Origin: Bacteroidales bacterium
GTDB taxonomy: Bacteria; Bacteroidota; Bacteroidia; Bacteroidales; UBA7960
NCBI GenBank assembly: GCA_007129355.1
Contig: SKVR01000020.1
Coordinates: 1 to 41,034 of the forward strand
DNA: 41,034 nucleotides
Reading direction: 5' to 3'
A program made the position numbers and the translations under genes. Below, one piece after another: positions 7,793 to 15,422 of the stretch (positions are counted from its first letter, which is position 1; the number at the start of each line of letters is the position of its first letter). Under the pieces are notes generated by a model. That model ran no database searches. It worked only from the letters and a program-made list of their open reading frames with translations, and was not told the DNA's origin.

Positions 7793-9286
7793 TCAGCGAA
7801 TAGTTCTGAATGTTTTATTAAACCTAATCCTGTTGATGAGATTTTTATTCTTGTCCAGGGAAAGCCATACAAACATAGCCCTGCCGACAATATGGTCTTC
7901 AGGAACGTAACCCCAGTAGCGTGAATCGGCAGAATTATGTCGATTATCACCTACCATCCAGTAGTAATCTAATTTAAATGTGTAGGTATCAGCAACCTCT
8001 CCATTTATGTAAATCTTTCCGTCGCTTACTTCCAGGGCATTTCCTTCATAAACTTCAATGACGCGATCCCATAGCATGATATTATCAGGACTGATATCAA
8101 TGGTTGAACCTTTTTTCGGAATGTAAATGGGGCCGAAGTTATCTTCATTCCAAGGGTAATTTTCATGAAAAGGAAATATATGGGTTTCATGATAAGAAGC
8201 TGGTTTGCTGATTTTCCTTACCTGACGAACAGAGCCCAGCTGACTGAGTTGATCAGCCTTTTCCTCGGTAAGCGCCATGATATATTCACTTGCGCTTCTC
8301 TGAAAAGCATCCGTAATATCAAGTCGTTCAAGTACGCGGGCGTGAAGAGGTGAACCATCGGTAACAACCTGGTAGTTGAACTGAACATCATCAGGGAAAG
8401 GGAGCAAGCTTCCATTAATAAATATCTCTCCGTCAATGATTTGCAGCGTATCACCCGGAATTCCCACACAACGTTTGATATAATTCTCACGCTTATCAAC
8501 GGGGCGGGCGACCACATCATAATTTCTCCATACAAAATCGTGACCCATTTCGCGCACCATGCCATAGTAGCTTCTGTTTTGCATTTGCAAGGCAACCGTA
8601 TCACCATCAGGATAATTAAACACCACGACATCATTATTCTGAATGGTTCTGAATCCAGGGAAACGATAATAGGGCAACCTTACCCACTCAATATACGACT
8701 TGGTATAATCGGTAAGTGGCAGTGTATGATGAGCAAAAGGAAATGCTATGGGTGTGTTGGGTACCTTGGGGCCGTAACTGAGTTTACTTACGAACAGGTA
8801 ATCACCAACGAGCAGAGATTTTTCCATAGATGAGGTAGGAATGGTATAAGCTTCGATAAAGAAGGATCTGATAATGGTTGCAGCAATTACTGCAAAAATA
8901 ATGGCATCGGCCCATTCTCTGCCAGCAGATTTTTTTACCGGTGGAAGTTTATCAGGATGGGTGTATTCCTCATTGGGTGAAAAACCCAGGTAAGGAAGAA
9001 ACACAAATGGGAACAACACTCCCAATGCCTGCTCACCAAGACCATCTTTACGAAAACATTTAAGCGTTTCAACCACCATCAACAACAGTGTAAACACATT
9101 AATGTAGGGTATAATGATAAAAATATACCACCATAGAGGTTTATGAATGACCTTTAGCCAAATATAGACGTTATAGAAAGGAATGATTGCTTTCCAGCCA
9201 TCATAGCCGGTTTTTTCAAAGATACGCCACAGTCCGGCGACACTGGCCGCAAAAAACAACAGACTAAGCAACATGTATAAACTCAT
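7793..9286 (-). CDS. lepB: Signal peptidase I with N-terminal DUF5684-like membrane domain
   Basis: Leader peptidase that removes signal peptides at the outer face of the inner membrane. The catalytic serine is S153 in IPTSSMEKSL and the general-base lysine is K271 in NYIKRCVGIPGD; box E is GDNRHNSADSRYWG near the C-terminus. Residues 1-100 form three or four membrane segments typical of a DUF5684-like domain (KAIIPFYNVYIWLKV), followed by the usual anchor helix at about 126-145. At 497 residues it is much longer than E. coli LepB (324), owing to this domain and to an insert between the lysine and box E. It is the last gene of the parA-parB-DUF5683-dapB-lepB unit, 13 bases after dapB. Confidence 0.95.
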   Translation of the reverse strand: MSLYMLLSLLFFAASVAGLWRIFEKTGYDGWKAIIPFYNVYIWLKVIHKPLWWYIFIIIPYINVFTLLLMVVETLKCFRKDGLGEQALGVLFPFVFLPYLGFSPNEEYTHPDKLPPVKKSAGREWADAIIFAVIAATIIRSFFIEAYTIPTSSMEKSLLVGDYLFVSKLSYGPKVPNTPIAFPFAHHTLPLTDYTKSYIEWVRLPYYRFPGFRTIQNNDVVVFNYPDGDTVALQMQNRSYYGMVREMGHDFVWRNYDVVARPVDKRENYIKRCVGIPGDTLQIIDGEIFINGSLLPFPDDVQFNYQVVTDGSPLHARVLERLDITDAFQRSASEYIMALTEEKADQLSQLGSVRQVRKISKPASYHETHIFPFHENYPWNEDNFGPIYIPKKGSTIDISPDNIMLWDRVIEVYEGNALEVSDGKIYINGEVADTYTFKLDYYWMVGDNRHNSADSRYWGYVPEDHIVGRAMFVWLSLDKNKNLINRIRFNKTFRTIR

Positions 9287-9299
9287 GATTCAGGTTTTA

Positions 9300-10031
9300 T
9301 TAAATGTTTAAAAGATCGTTCATTGTAAAAATTCCTTTTTTCTCTCTCAGCCATTCTGCAGCCATTAGTGCCCCCCTGGCAAATCCTTCGCGGTTAAAAG
9401 CTTCATGCTTCAGGCTAATGCTATCAATGGGTGAAGTATATTTGACAATATGTGTTCCGGTAACTCCTTCTTTGCGAAAAGCTGCCACCGGAATTTCTGT
9501 TGATACCGGATCTTCATCCGTTAGCTTCCAGCCATTGTATGATTCATTATCTTTCAATATATCTTCCAGCATAGTTATTGCCGTGCCACTGGGTGCATCA
9601 AGTTTCTGAGTATGATGCGTTTCTTCAGCTGAAATCTTATAATCAGAGTATTGCGACATGAGTTTTGCCAGATATTTATTTACTGCAAAAAACAAATTTA
9701 CACCAATACTGAAGTTTGACGCATAGAACAGGCTTCCGTTACTCTTTTCACAATAATTCTGAATTTCAGGAAGTTTATTCATCCAACCGGTGGTACCTGT
9801 AACAACAGGAATACCCAGCTCCATAAGTTTCATGATATTTTCAGTAACCACAGCTGGTGATGTAAACTCAATGGCTACATCGGCAGATTTTAATTCTTCT
9901 GCAAACTGCTGCCAGTCATCAGAGTTGTCAATAATGGCAACGATATCCATTTTCATTGACCGGGCATATTTTTCAATTTCATGCCCCATTTTTCCATATC
10001 CGATTATGGCTATTTTAAGGAGTTTTCCCAT
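9300..10031 (-). CDS. dapB: 4-hydroxy-tetrahydrodipicolinate reductase
   Basis: NAD(P)H-dependent reductase of the diaminopimelate/lysine pathway, supplying meso-DAP for peptidoglycan. The 243-residue protein has the nucleotide-binding loop GYGKMG (11-16), the GTTGW motif (79-83) and the substrate signature HHTQKLDAPSGTA with H139, H140 and K143 at the catalytic positions. It lies 10 bases after the DUF5683 gene and 13 bases before lepB, all on the minus strand. Length and motifs are normal. Confidence 0.97.
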   Translation of the reverse strand: MGKLLKIAIIGYGKMGHEIEKYARSMKMDIVAIIDNSDDWQQFAEELKSADVAIEFTSPAVVTENIMKLMELGIPVVTGTTGWMNKLPEIQNYCEKSNGSLFYASNFSIGVNLFFAVNKYLAKLMSQYSDYKISAEETHHTQKLDAPSGTAITMLEDILKDNESYNGWKLTDEDPVSTEIPVAAFRKEGVTGTHIVKYTSPIDSISLKHEAFNREGFARGALMAAEWLREKKGIFTMNDLLNI

Positions 10032-10041
10032 AGAATTAAAA

Positions 10042-10818
10042 TTAAAAACGAAAGGTAAATCTTAGTCCTGCAATAGAGCTCCGATTTCTGTTTACCGTAT
10101 TCAGATCGGACATTATAAAAGGTTGCAAATTCATACTGAGTTCTTCTCCCACATCAAAATCAAGAAGGTGGGCGTCAACTGTAGCATCAAGCACATTCAG
10201 CAGATAAAGTGCTGCTCCAAGTATATAGGTAACTTCAAGATTTCTTCGGTAAAAGTTGGTTGCCCGCTGTAACTGGTCGGTTGAATAAAACGGATAGTCA
10301 TCAACAGTATTTGGATTGCCATCTACCCTGGCAACATAGGCACGTCTGAATCCTTGATATTCATTATTGTTAAATCTGACAAAATATGCAATTGCACCAA
10401 ACCCGGCATAAATGATAGGAATTTTCCAGTACCTGCCATTATAGGCCTGCCCTAAACCTGGAAGAGTAACTGACAACATTGTTGCTTTGAGTGGCGAATG
10501 TTTCTCTTCTTCTATCTCTGTTTCAGGCTCCATTTCTGCCACACCTGCAGGTTCTCTTAAAAGTTGTGCATCTCTAACCTCCCTTTGGAGTGGCTCCAAC
10601 TGTATGGGCAGTATAGGCAATGTATCAGAAACAACAGTTTCACCTGCCCCACGACGTGATGCCGGAATAGTATCGCCGGAAAAAATATGTGCATTTGCAA
10701 AAGAAAACCCGGGAAAAAACAATGCCCCAAAAAACAAAATCAAACCCAACGCTAATGGACCTGAAAGTCGTTTATGGAAACTTTTTATACTTGAAAACAG
10801 TTTGGGATTTTCCTGCAT
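10042..10818 (-). CDS. DUF5683 domain-containing membrane protein
   Basis: A 258-residue protein with an N-terminal hydrophobic segment (about 19-40), a low-complexity acidic linker, and the DUF5683 core from about residue 108. The core is recognised by SVTLPGLGQAYNGRYWKIPIIYAGFGAI, a membrane helix, the RFNNNEYQGFRRAY segment, and a second helix ending in LNVLDATVDAHLLDFDV. DUF5683 proteins are a Bacteroidota family regularly encoded between parB and dapB, as here (7 bases after parB). The function is unknown; it is probably an inner-membrane or envelope protein. Confidence 0.88.
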   Translation of the reverse strand: MQENPKLFSSIKSFHKRLSGPLALGLILFFGALFFPGFSFANAHIFSGDTIPASRRGAGETVVSDTLPILPIQLEPLQREVRDAQLLREPAGVAEMEPETEIEEEKHSPLKATMLSVTLPGLGQAYNGRYWKIPIIYAGFGAIAYFVRFNNNEYQGFRRAYVARVDGNPNTVDDYPFYSTDQLQRATNFYRRNLEVTYILGAALYLLNVLDATVDAHLLDFDVGEELSMNLQPFIMSDLNTVNRNRSSIAGLRFTFRF

Positions 10819-10825
10819 CGAAAAT

Positions 10826-11737
10826 TTAATCTTGTTTCTGAACCAGTTTCAGAATACGTTCCAGGTCTTCTTCTGAAGAAAAATTGATAACAATAGCTCC
10901 TTTACCACCGTTCCGGGTTTTTACCTGGACCTTTGAGCCATAAAAATCCGAAAGTGATTTCTGAAGATCATGATATTTATTATTTCCGGCTTTTAATGCT
11001 TTGTTATTAACATGATCTTTTTCATTTTCGTTTGCTTCAGAGAGATTTTTCACAATCTCTTCAACATCCCTGACTGACAGACCCTGCGCAATGATATCGT
11101 GAAATATATCAAGTTGGGTTTGCACATTATCGAGTGTTACCAGTGCCCGTGCATGCCCCATGCTAATGAGTTCCTGACGCAAACCTATTTGTATATCACC
11201 AGGCAATCTGAGCAGTCGAAGGTGATTAGAAATGGATGGTCTGGATTTACCCAGTCGTTCTGACAGTACATCTTGTGTTAGTTTATAATCTTCGATGAGT
11301 TGCTGATAGCCTAATGCTATTTCTATAGGATTAAGATTTTCACGTTGGATATTCTCAACTATAGCCATCTCTCTCATTTCCTGATCATTGGCTGAACGAA
11401 TATAAGCCGGAATTTCGTTTAAGCCGGCAAGTACAGCTGCTTTACAACGTCTTTCCCCGGAAATAAGCTGGAATTTTCCATCTTCCATTTTACGTATAGT
11501 AACAGGTTGAATTACACCCTGCTCCTTTATAGAAGCTGCAAGTTCCTGCAACGATTCCTCATCAAAATCGGTACGGGGCTGAAAAGGGTTACTGTCAATA
11601 AGTTTTAATGGAACATGTGCAACAGTGCCCACAGCATGTAAATCTTTTTCAATGTCATAGCGGGGTTGTACCTCAGTACCCGGAGTATCAAGCAAAGCAC
11701 TCAGGCCCTTCCCTAATGCTCGTTTTTTAGCGTTCAT
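10826..11737 (-). CDS. parB: Chromosome-partitioning protein ParB
   Basis: CTP-dependent DNA clamp that loads at parS and spreads along the origin region. The 303-residue protein has the N-terminal ParA-interacting basic tip (KKRALGKGLSALL), the CTPase/ParB N domain with GERRCKAA and EIPAYIR, the ENIQRENLNPIE motif, a helix-turn-helix (about 165-195: LSERLGKSRPSISNHLRLLRLP region) and a C-terminal dimerisation domain. It overlaps the end of parA by 11 bases and leads into DUF5683. No parS site is visible in the window. Confidence 0.97.
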   Translation of the reverse strand: MNAKKRALGKGLSALLDTPGTEVQPRYDIEKDLHAVGTVAHVPLKLIDSNPFQPRTDFDEESLQELAASIKEQGVIQPVTIRKMEDGKFQLISGERRCKAAVLAGLNEIPAYIRSANDQEMREMAIVENIQRENLNPIEIALGYQQLIEDYKLTQDVLSERLGKSRPSISNHLRLLRLPGDIQIGLRQELISMGHARALVTLDNVQTQLDIFHDIIAQGLSVRDVEEIVKNLSEANENEKDHVNNKALKAGNNKYHDLQKSLSDFYGSKVQVKTRNGGKGAIVINFSSEEDLERILKLVQKQD

Positions 11738-12542
11738 TTTCTATTTTTATGTTTCTTTCCGATTCTTCAATTTGAGTAAGCTGGTTATTTTGCAATATTT
11801 CTCTTCCCAGATTCAGGTAATTTATAGCACCTCTGGAGCGGGCGTCATGCATGATAATGGTTTCGCCAAAGCTGGGAGCTTCACCCAGTTTTGTATTACG
11901 TTGAATGATAGTATCAAATACAAGCTCCTGGAAATGGCTTCTAACCTCCTCGACCACCTGGTTGGAAAGTCGCAGCCTGTTATCGTACATGGTAAGCAGA
12001 ATACCTTCTATTTCAAGGCCGAGGTTCAGTCGTGACTGAACTATTTTTATAGTGTTAAGCAGTTTACCCAATCCTTCAAGAGCAAAATACTCGCATTGAA
12101 CCGGAATAATTACCGAATCGCTGGCTGAAAGAGCATTTACCGTAATCAAACCCAACGATGGAGAGCAATCAATCAGCACAAAATCGTAATCATCCTTAAC
12201 TTTATCAATAACCTTTTTCATTACCATTTCGCGGTTGGGCATATTGATCATTTCAATCTCGGCACCAACGAGATCAATATGAGCAGGAATAAGGTCAAGA
12301 TTGGGAGTAGATGTGTTGAGCAGGATATTCCGGGGGTCAACATCATCAATGATACATTCGTAAATGCTTGTTTTGATCACTTTAGGGTCAAACCCCACAC
12401 CGGAAGTGGCATTTGCCTGCGGGTCGGCATCAATAAGTAATGTTTTAAATTCCAGAACAGCAAGACTCGCTGCCAGATTGATAGCAGTTGTGGTTTTACC
12501 CACCCCCCCTTTTTGATTTGCAATGGCAATGACTTTACTCAT
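11727..12542 (-). CDS. parA: Chromosome-partitioning ATPase ParA (Soj)
   Basis: Walker-type ATPase that forms DNA-bound dimers and moves ParB-parS complexes. The 271-residue sequence opens with the deviant Walker A motif KGGVGKTT (11-18), then DADPQANAT and the Walker B region DFVLIDCSPSLG. It is the first gene of a minus-strand unit continuing into parB, DUF5683, dapB and lepB. A promoter-like box lies 106 bases upstream (12648-12655). Confidence 0.97.
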   Translation of the reverse strand: MSKVIAIANQKGGVGKTTTAINLAASLAVLEFKTLLIDADPQANATSGVGFDPKVIKTSIYECIIDDVDPRNILLNTSTPNLDLIPAHIDLVGAEIEMINMPNREMVMKKVIDKVKDDYDFVLIDCSPSLGLITVNALSASDSVIIPVQCEYFALEGLGKLLNTIKIVQSRLNLGLEIEGILLTMYDNRLRLSNQVVEEVRSHFQELVFDTIIQRNTKLGEAPSFGETIIMHDARSRGAINYLNLGREILQNNQLTQIEESERNIKIENER

Positions 12543-12647
12543 AGGGTAACTGAATTAAAGTGTTGATGGTTATAAGAATATTATATCCTGAATATCAATT
12601 AATTACAAAAAATGCAATGAATTTTAGCCTTTTTTGGAGCGTAGGTG

Positions 12648-12655
12648 CAAATTTA
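12648..12655 (-). promoter_or_regulatory. Putative -7 box for the parA operon
   Basis: On the minus strand TAAATTTG followed by CACC matches the Bacteroidota -7 consensus. It lies about 105 bases upstream of parA and is the only such match I see in the 12543-12755 gap. No clear -33 element. Confidence 0.45.
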
Positions 12656-12755
12656 CAATTTAAAAGTGCTTAAGCAGGATTTTTTTGGAAAAAATTCCCA
12701 ACACCGGCAATATACTTTGGTTTGCAAACAGACTAAACAATCGATAAAAAAGCGT

Positions 12756-12790
12756 AAAAAAAAGAGTTGAAACACTTTGGAATCAACTCT
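12756..12790 (-). terminator. Intrinsic terminator after the DUF3276 gene
   Basis: On the minus strand AGAGTTGA pairs exactly with TCAACTCT (8 base pairs, 12-base loop) and is followed directly by eight T residues. It lies about 40 bases after the stop at 12832 and separates this gene from the parA operon. Confidence 0.8.
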
Positions 12791-12831
12791 ATAAATTTAG
12801 TTTTGATAAAAATTAAGCGGCCGCAAGACCA

Positions 12832-13251
12832 TTATTTTTCGTCATCATTATCGTCAGCGGCATCATCTTTTTTATCAAGATCTTCAAAGTCAATATCGGT
12901 AAATTCCTTTTCTTTTTTCCGTTGTTCTTCTTCAGCTTTCCGTTGTTCTTCTTCAGCCATTTCATCAAGATATGATTGTGGTACTTTGCCTGTGGCAATA
13001 TATTCATAGACTTGCTTAAGGGCTGTTTCAAACTTGTCAAAATCCTCCTGATACAGAAACAGCTTGTGTTTTTCATAGTAAAACTTTCCTGTTTGCTGAT
13101 CGAAACGTTTCTTACTTTCAGTGATAGTAAGATAATTTTCACCCGCACGGGTGGCTTTAACATCGAAGAAATAAGTCCTTTTACCTGCTCTTACGGCCTT
13201 GGAGAATAATTCCTCGTTATTGTACTGCTTACCTGTCTCTTCCGTACTCAT
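12832..13251 (-). CDS. DUF3276 protein with PUR-alpha/beta-type nucleic-acid-binding fold
   Basis: A 139-residue protein whose residues about 10-85 match the PUR-like DUF3276 domain: KAVRAGKRTYFFDVKATR, YLTITESKKRF and KHKLFLYQEDFDKFETAL. Members are small single-stranded DNA- or RNA-binding proteins common in Bacteroidota, related to BpuR of Borrelia. The C-terminal tail is highly charged, with a duplicated EEQRK unit followed by an acidic end. It is a single-gene unit with its own promoter-like site and terminator. Confidence 0.88.
   Translation of the reverse strand: MSTEETGKQYNNEELFSKAVRAGKRTYFFDVKATRAGENYLTITESKKRFDQQTGKFYYEKHKLFLYQEDFDKFETALKQVYEYIATGKVPQSYLDEMAEEEQRKAEEEQRKKEKEFTDIDFEDLDKKDDAADDNDDEK
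12919..12957. repeat. 21-base tandem duplication in the DUF3276 tail
   Basis: An 18-base unit occurs twice exactly (12919-12936 and 12940-12957) separated by TTT, giving a 21-base period and a repeated EEEQRK in the charged tail. It looks like a simple in-frame slippage duplication. Confidence 0.85.
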
Positions 13252-13279
13252 AATTACTTCCTCTTTTTAAATGGTTTGG

Positions 13280-13311
13280 CAAAAATAAAAAAACTTTTAT
13301 CAAAGTTACAA
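13280..13311 (-). promoter_or_regulatory. Putative promoter of the DUF3276 gene
   Basis: On the minus strand the -7 box TATTTTTG (13287-13280) is followed by CC, with a TTG at 13311-13309 some 21 bases upstream. The start codon is 28 bases after the box. A second TAACTTTG match lies just upstream (around 13301). Confidence 0.45.
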
Positions 13312-13591
13312 GATTGTAATCTTAACAATCCGTAATTTATAATTACTGCAGCTGTTTCATCAAAGTTAATAATACTCTTTAAAACAAAAAACAGCGGGAT
13401 TAAAAAATTACATTACATGATAATTTAAGAACTTAACAATTTATTAGTGTTATAGGTTTAAACTTAACTGTTTTACATCTAAATTATTTTATGAATTAAG
13501 AAAGTTTTTAAAAATGAATTACTTTTGCAATGTTTTTCAGGATAACCACTGAAATTTCGTTCCTTGTTAACAGTATGAATTATTTTACCCT
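13288..13591. other. Divergent intergenic region between DUF3276 and nusB
   Basis: An AT-rich gap (340 bases in total, 13252-13591) with no supportable gene. It carries the two divergent promoter candidates described separately. No repeat array or RNA gene is evident. Confidence 0.6.
13520..13527 (+). promoter_or_regulatory. Putative -7 box for the nusB operon
   Basis: TACTTTTG followed by CAATG fits TAnnTTTG and lies 64 bases before the nusB ATG. The -33 region is AT-rich without a clear TTTG. Confidence 0.45.
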
Positions 13592-14527
13592 ATGCTAAAC
13601 AGAAGGCATTTACGAGTTAAAGTTCTACAAAGCCTGTATGCATTTTTCCAGTCGGGAAATACATCATTGGATGCCGGTGATAAAGAATTACTATTCAGTA
13701 TCGACAAAATTTACGATCTTTACCTTTATCAACTCACCTTAATAACTGATATAGGCCGGCAGGCCCGTAAGGTGATCGATGATAATAAGAACAAAAAAAT
13801 ACCTACTCCCGAAGATCTTAAACCCAATAACCGTTTCATTGACAATAAATGCCTGAAAGGCATTGCAGAAAGCACTGAGCTGACTAATAAACTGAAAAAA
13901 AGGAAGATTTCGTGGGCAAAAGCACCCGAAATTTCCAGAAAAATATTTTTACAATTCCGCGAAAGCAGGCATTATCAGGATTACATGAATGCAGACGAAA
14001 ATTCATGGCAACACGACCGCGACCTGATTCTTAAATTACTGAAAAATTATATATGCGAATCGGAATTACTTCATCATTTTTATGAAGAAAATTCAATTTA
14101 CTGGCTTGATGACTGGGAGCTGGTCAATAAAATGATCATCAAGAACATTAAGGCCATGATAAATGGCGAATTGGATGATTTTAAACCCATGAAACTTTAC
14201 AAAGAACCAGAAGATAAAAAATTTGCCAGGGAGTTGTTTAAAAAAACGATTTTGCTTGACAAGGAGTTTGCTCCTATGATAGCAGCAAAAACCCAGAATT
14301 GGGATATTGAGCGAATTGCCCTTATGGATATCATTATTATGAAAATGGCGCTGACTGAAATTACCAGATTCCCTGAAATTCCTGTGAAAGTATCTTTGAA
14401 CGAGTATATTGAACTTTCTAAAATGTATAGTACACCTAAAAGTAAGGTTTTTGTAAACGGTGTTCTTGATAAACTGGTTGAAGAACTTAGTAATGAAAAC
14501 AAAATCTCTAAAATCAGCAAATCTTAA
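13592..14527 (+). CDS. nusB: Transcription antitermination factor NusB (long Bacteroidota form)
   Basis: RNA-binding partner of NusE (S10) in antitermination on rRNA operons. The 311-residue protein is about twice the length of E. coli NusB. The N-terminus LNRRHLRVKVLQSLYAFFQS is the NusB RNA-binding helix, and the C-terminal part carries the conserved WDIERIALMDIIIMKMALTEI, FPEIPVKVSLNEYIELSK and FVNGVLDKL elements. The middle 100 or so residues are the insertion usual in this phylum. First gene of nusB-DUF1573-yajC-ybbR-coaE. Confidence 0.93.
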   Translation: MLNRRHLRVKVLQSLYAFFQSGNTSLDAGDKELLFSIDKIYDLYLYQLTLITDIGRQARKVIDDNKNKKIPTPEDLKPNNRFIDNKCLKGIAESTELTNKLKKRKISWAKAPEISRKIFLQFRESRHYQDYMNADENSWQHDRDLILKLLKNYICESELLHHFYEENSIYWLDDWELVNKMIIKNIKAMINGELDDFKPMKLYKEPEDKKFARELFKKTILLDKEFAPMIAAKTQNWDIERIALMDIIIMKMALTEITRFPEIPVKVSLNEYIELSKMYSTPKSKVFVNGVLDKLVEELSNENKISKISKS

Positions 14528-14535
14528 ACTTAAAA

Positions 14536-14973
14536 ATGAACAAACAAATTTTTTATTTTTCAAGCATGCTGTTTTTATTTGTTTTCCTGTTTGGCTGTAA
14601 TCAGGCACCACAGGCAGAAAAAAGCAGTAGTAAATCCCAAATAAATCCTGAAGCAGAAGGTCCGGTTATAAGCTTCCAGAAAGATGTGCACGACTTCGGC
14701 AAAATAATAACCGGCGAAAGGGTATCCTATGGATTTCGGTTTACCAATAACGGCAGCAGCCCTTTACTTATTACAGGAACTCGAAGCGGGTGTGGCTGCA
14801 CGGTTGGCGATTACCCCAAAGATCCTGTTATGCCAGGCAATGAAGGCAGAGTCCACATTGTTTTTAATTCTTCAGGGCGAAGAGGTTTTCAGTCAGAATC
14901 AGTAAGAGTTCTTTCCAATGCTGAAGAATCTGTTGTAACTTTGCGTATTACAGCAGAAGTAATGGAGAGATAA
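14536..14973 (+). CDS. DUF1573 domain lipoprotein
   Basis: A 145-residue secreted protein. A signal peptide ends in a lipobox-like LFGCN (cysteine at about residue 21), followed by a serine-rich linker and a DUF1573 immunoglobulin-like domain: FQKDVHDFGKIITGERVSYGFRFTNNGSSPL, then the conserved SGCGCTVGDYPKDPVMPG and a final beta strand pair. The family is widespread in Bacteroidota, and its function is unknown. It sits 8 bases after nusB and about 40 before yajC. Confidence 0.88.
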   Translation: MNKQIFYFSSMLFLFVFLFGCNQAPQAEKSSSKSQINPEAEGPVISFQKDVHDFGKIITGERVSYGFRFTNNGSSPLLITGTRSGCGCTVGDYPKDPVMPGNEGRVHIVFNSSGRRGFQSESVRVLSNAEESVVTLRITAEVMER

Positions 14974-15012
14974 AAAATCATATCATTTTATAATCATTTA
15001 AACAAAACTATT

Positions 15013-15339
15013 ATGAATATGCTTAACATTTTATTAATGGCCACAGAGGGCGAAGGTGGCGGATTTGCAGCATTCCTGCCTTTGATATTGATCATCGTGG
15101 TATTTTACTTGTTTTTTATACGTCCGCAATTAAAAAAACAGAAAGATGCTCGTAAATACAGGGAAGCTCTGAAAAAGGGTGATAAAATTATTACGATTGG
15201 TGGAATTCACGGAAGAATTACTGAGGTTCAGGAAAAAACCTTTACCGTTGAGGTTGCACCTGAAATTCGGTTCAGAGTTGAGAAATCAGCTGTGGCACAG
15301 GATGGTCCGCAGGAACAACAGCTGTCCGAGAACCGATAA
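15013..15339 (+). CDS. yajC: Preprotein translocase subunit YajC
   Basis: Small accessory protein of the SecDF-YajC complex. The 108-residue sequence has one membrane helix (about 19-38, FLPLILIIVVFYLFFIRPQLKKQK) and the cytoplasmic beta domain with LKKGDKIITIGGIHGRI. It is followed at once by a strong hairpin terminator (15358-15397), which separates it from ybbR despite the shared direction. Confidence 0.95.
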   Translation: MNMLNILLMATEGEGGGFAAFLPLILIIVVFYLFFIRPQLKKQKDARKYREALKKGDKIITIGGIHGRITEVQEKTFTVEVAPEIRFRVEKSAVAQDGPQEQQLSENR

Positions 15340-15357
15340 AACATCACTATTTAATTT

Positions 15358-15397
15358 AAATCCTGACCGTGCTTACAGACATGGTCAGGATTTTTTT
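15358..15397 (+). terminator. Strong intrinsic terminator between yajC and ybbR
   Basis: AAATCCTGACC pairs perfectly with GGTCAGGATTT (11 base pairs), extended to 14 by a G-U and two further pairs, around the 8-base loop CTTACAGA. Seven T residues end the structure. It lies 19 bases after the yajC stop. Confidence 0.9.
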
Positions 15398-15422
15398 AAA
15401 ATTAAATTTATCTGAAAATACT

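Noticed and set aside
7669-7950. Small minus-strand frame overlapping the lepB end
   Set aside because: Mostly a shifted reading of lepB; no promoter or conserved text.
8218-8634. 138-residue open frame on the minus strand
   Set aside because: Out-of-frame reading of lepB, which has all catalytic motifs in its own frame.
12919-12957. Direct repeats as a CRISPR or regulatory array
   Set aside because: Only two copies, in frame in the charged tail of the DUF3276 gene.
14093-14611. 172-residue open frame on the minus strand
   Set aside because: Antisense to nusB and the DUF1573 start; no recognisable features.
15369-15422. Upstream GTG start for ybbR
   Set aside because: The codons lie in the terminator stem, loop and T run; the ATG at 15423 fits the membrane-helix position.
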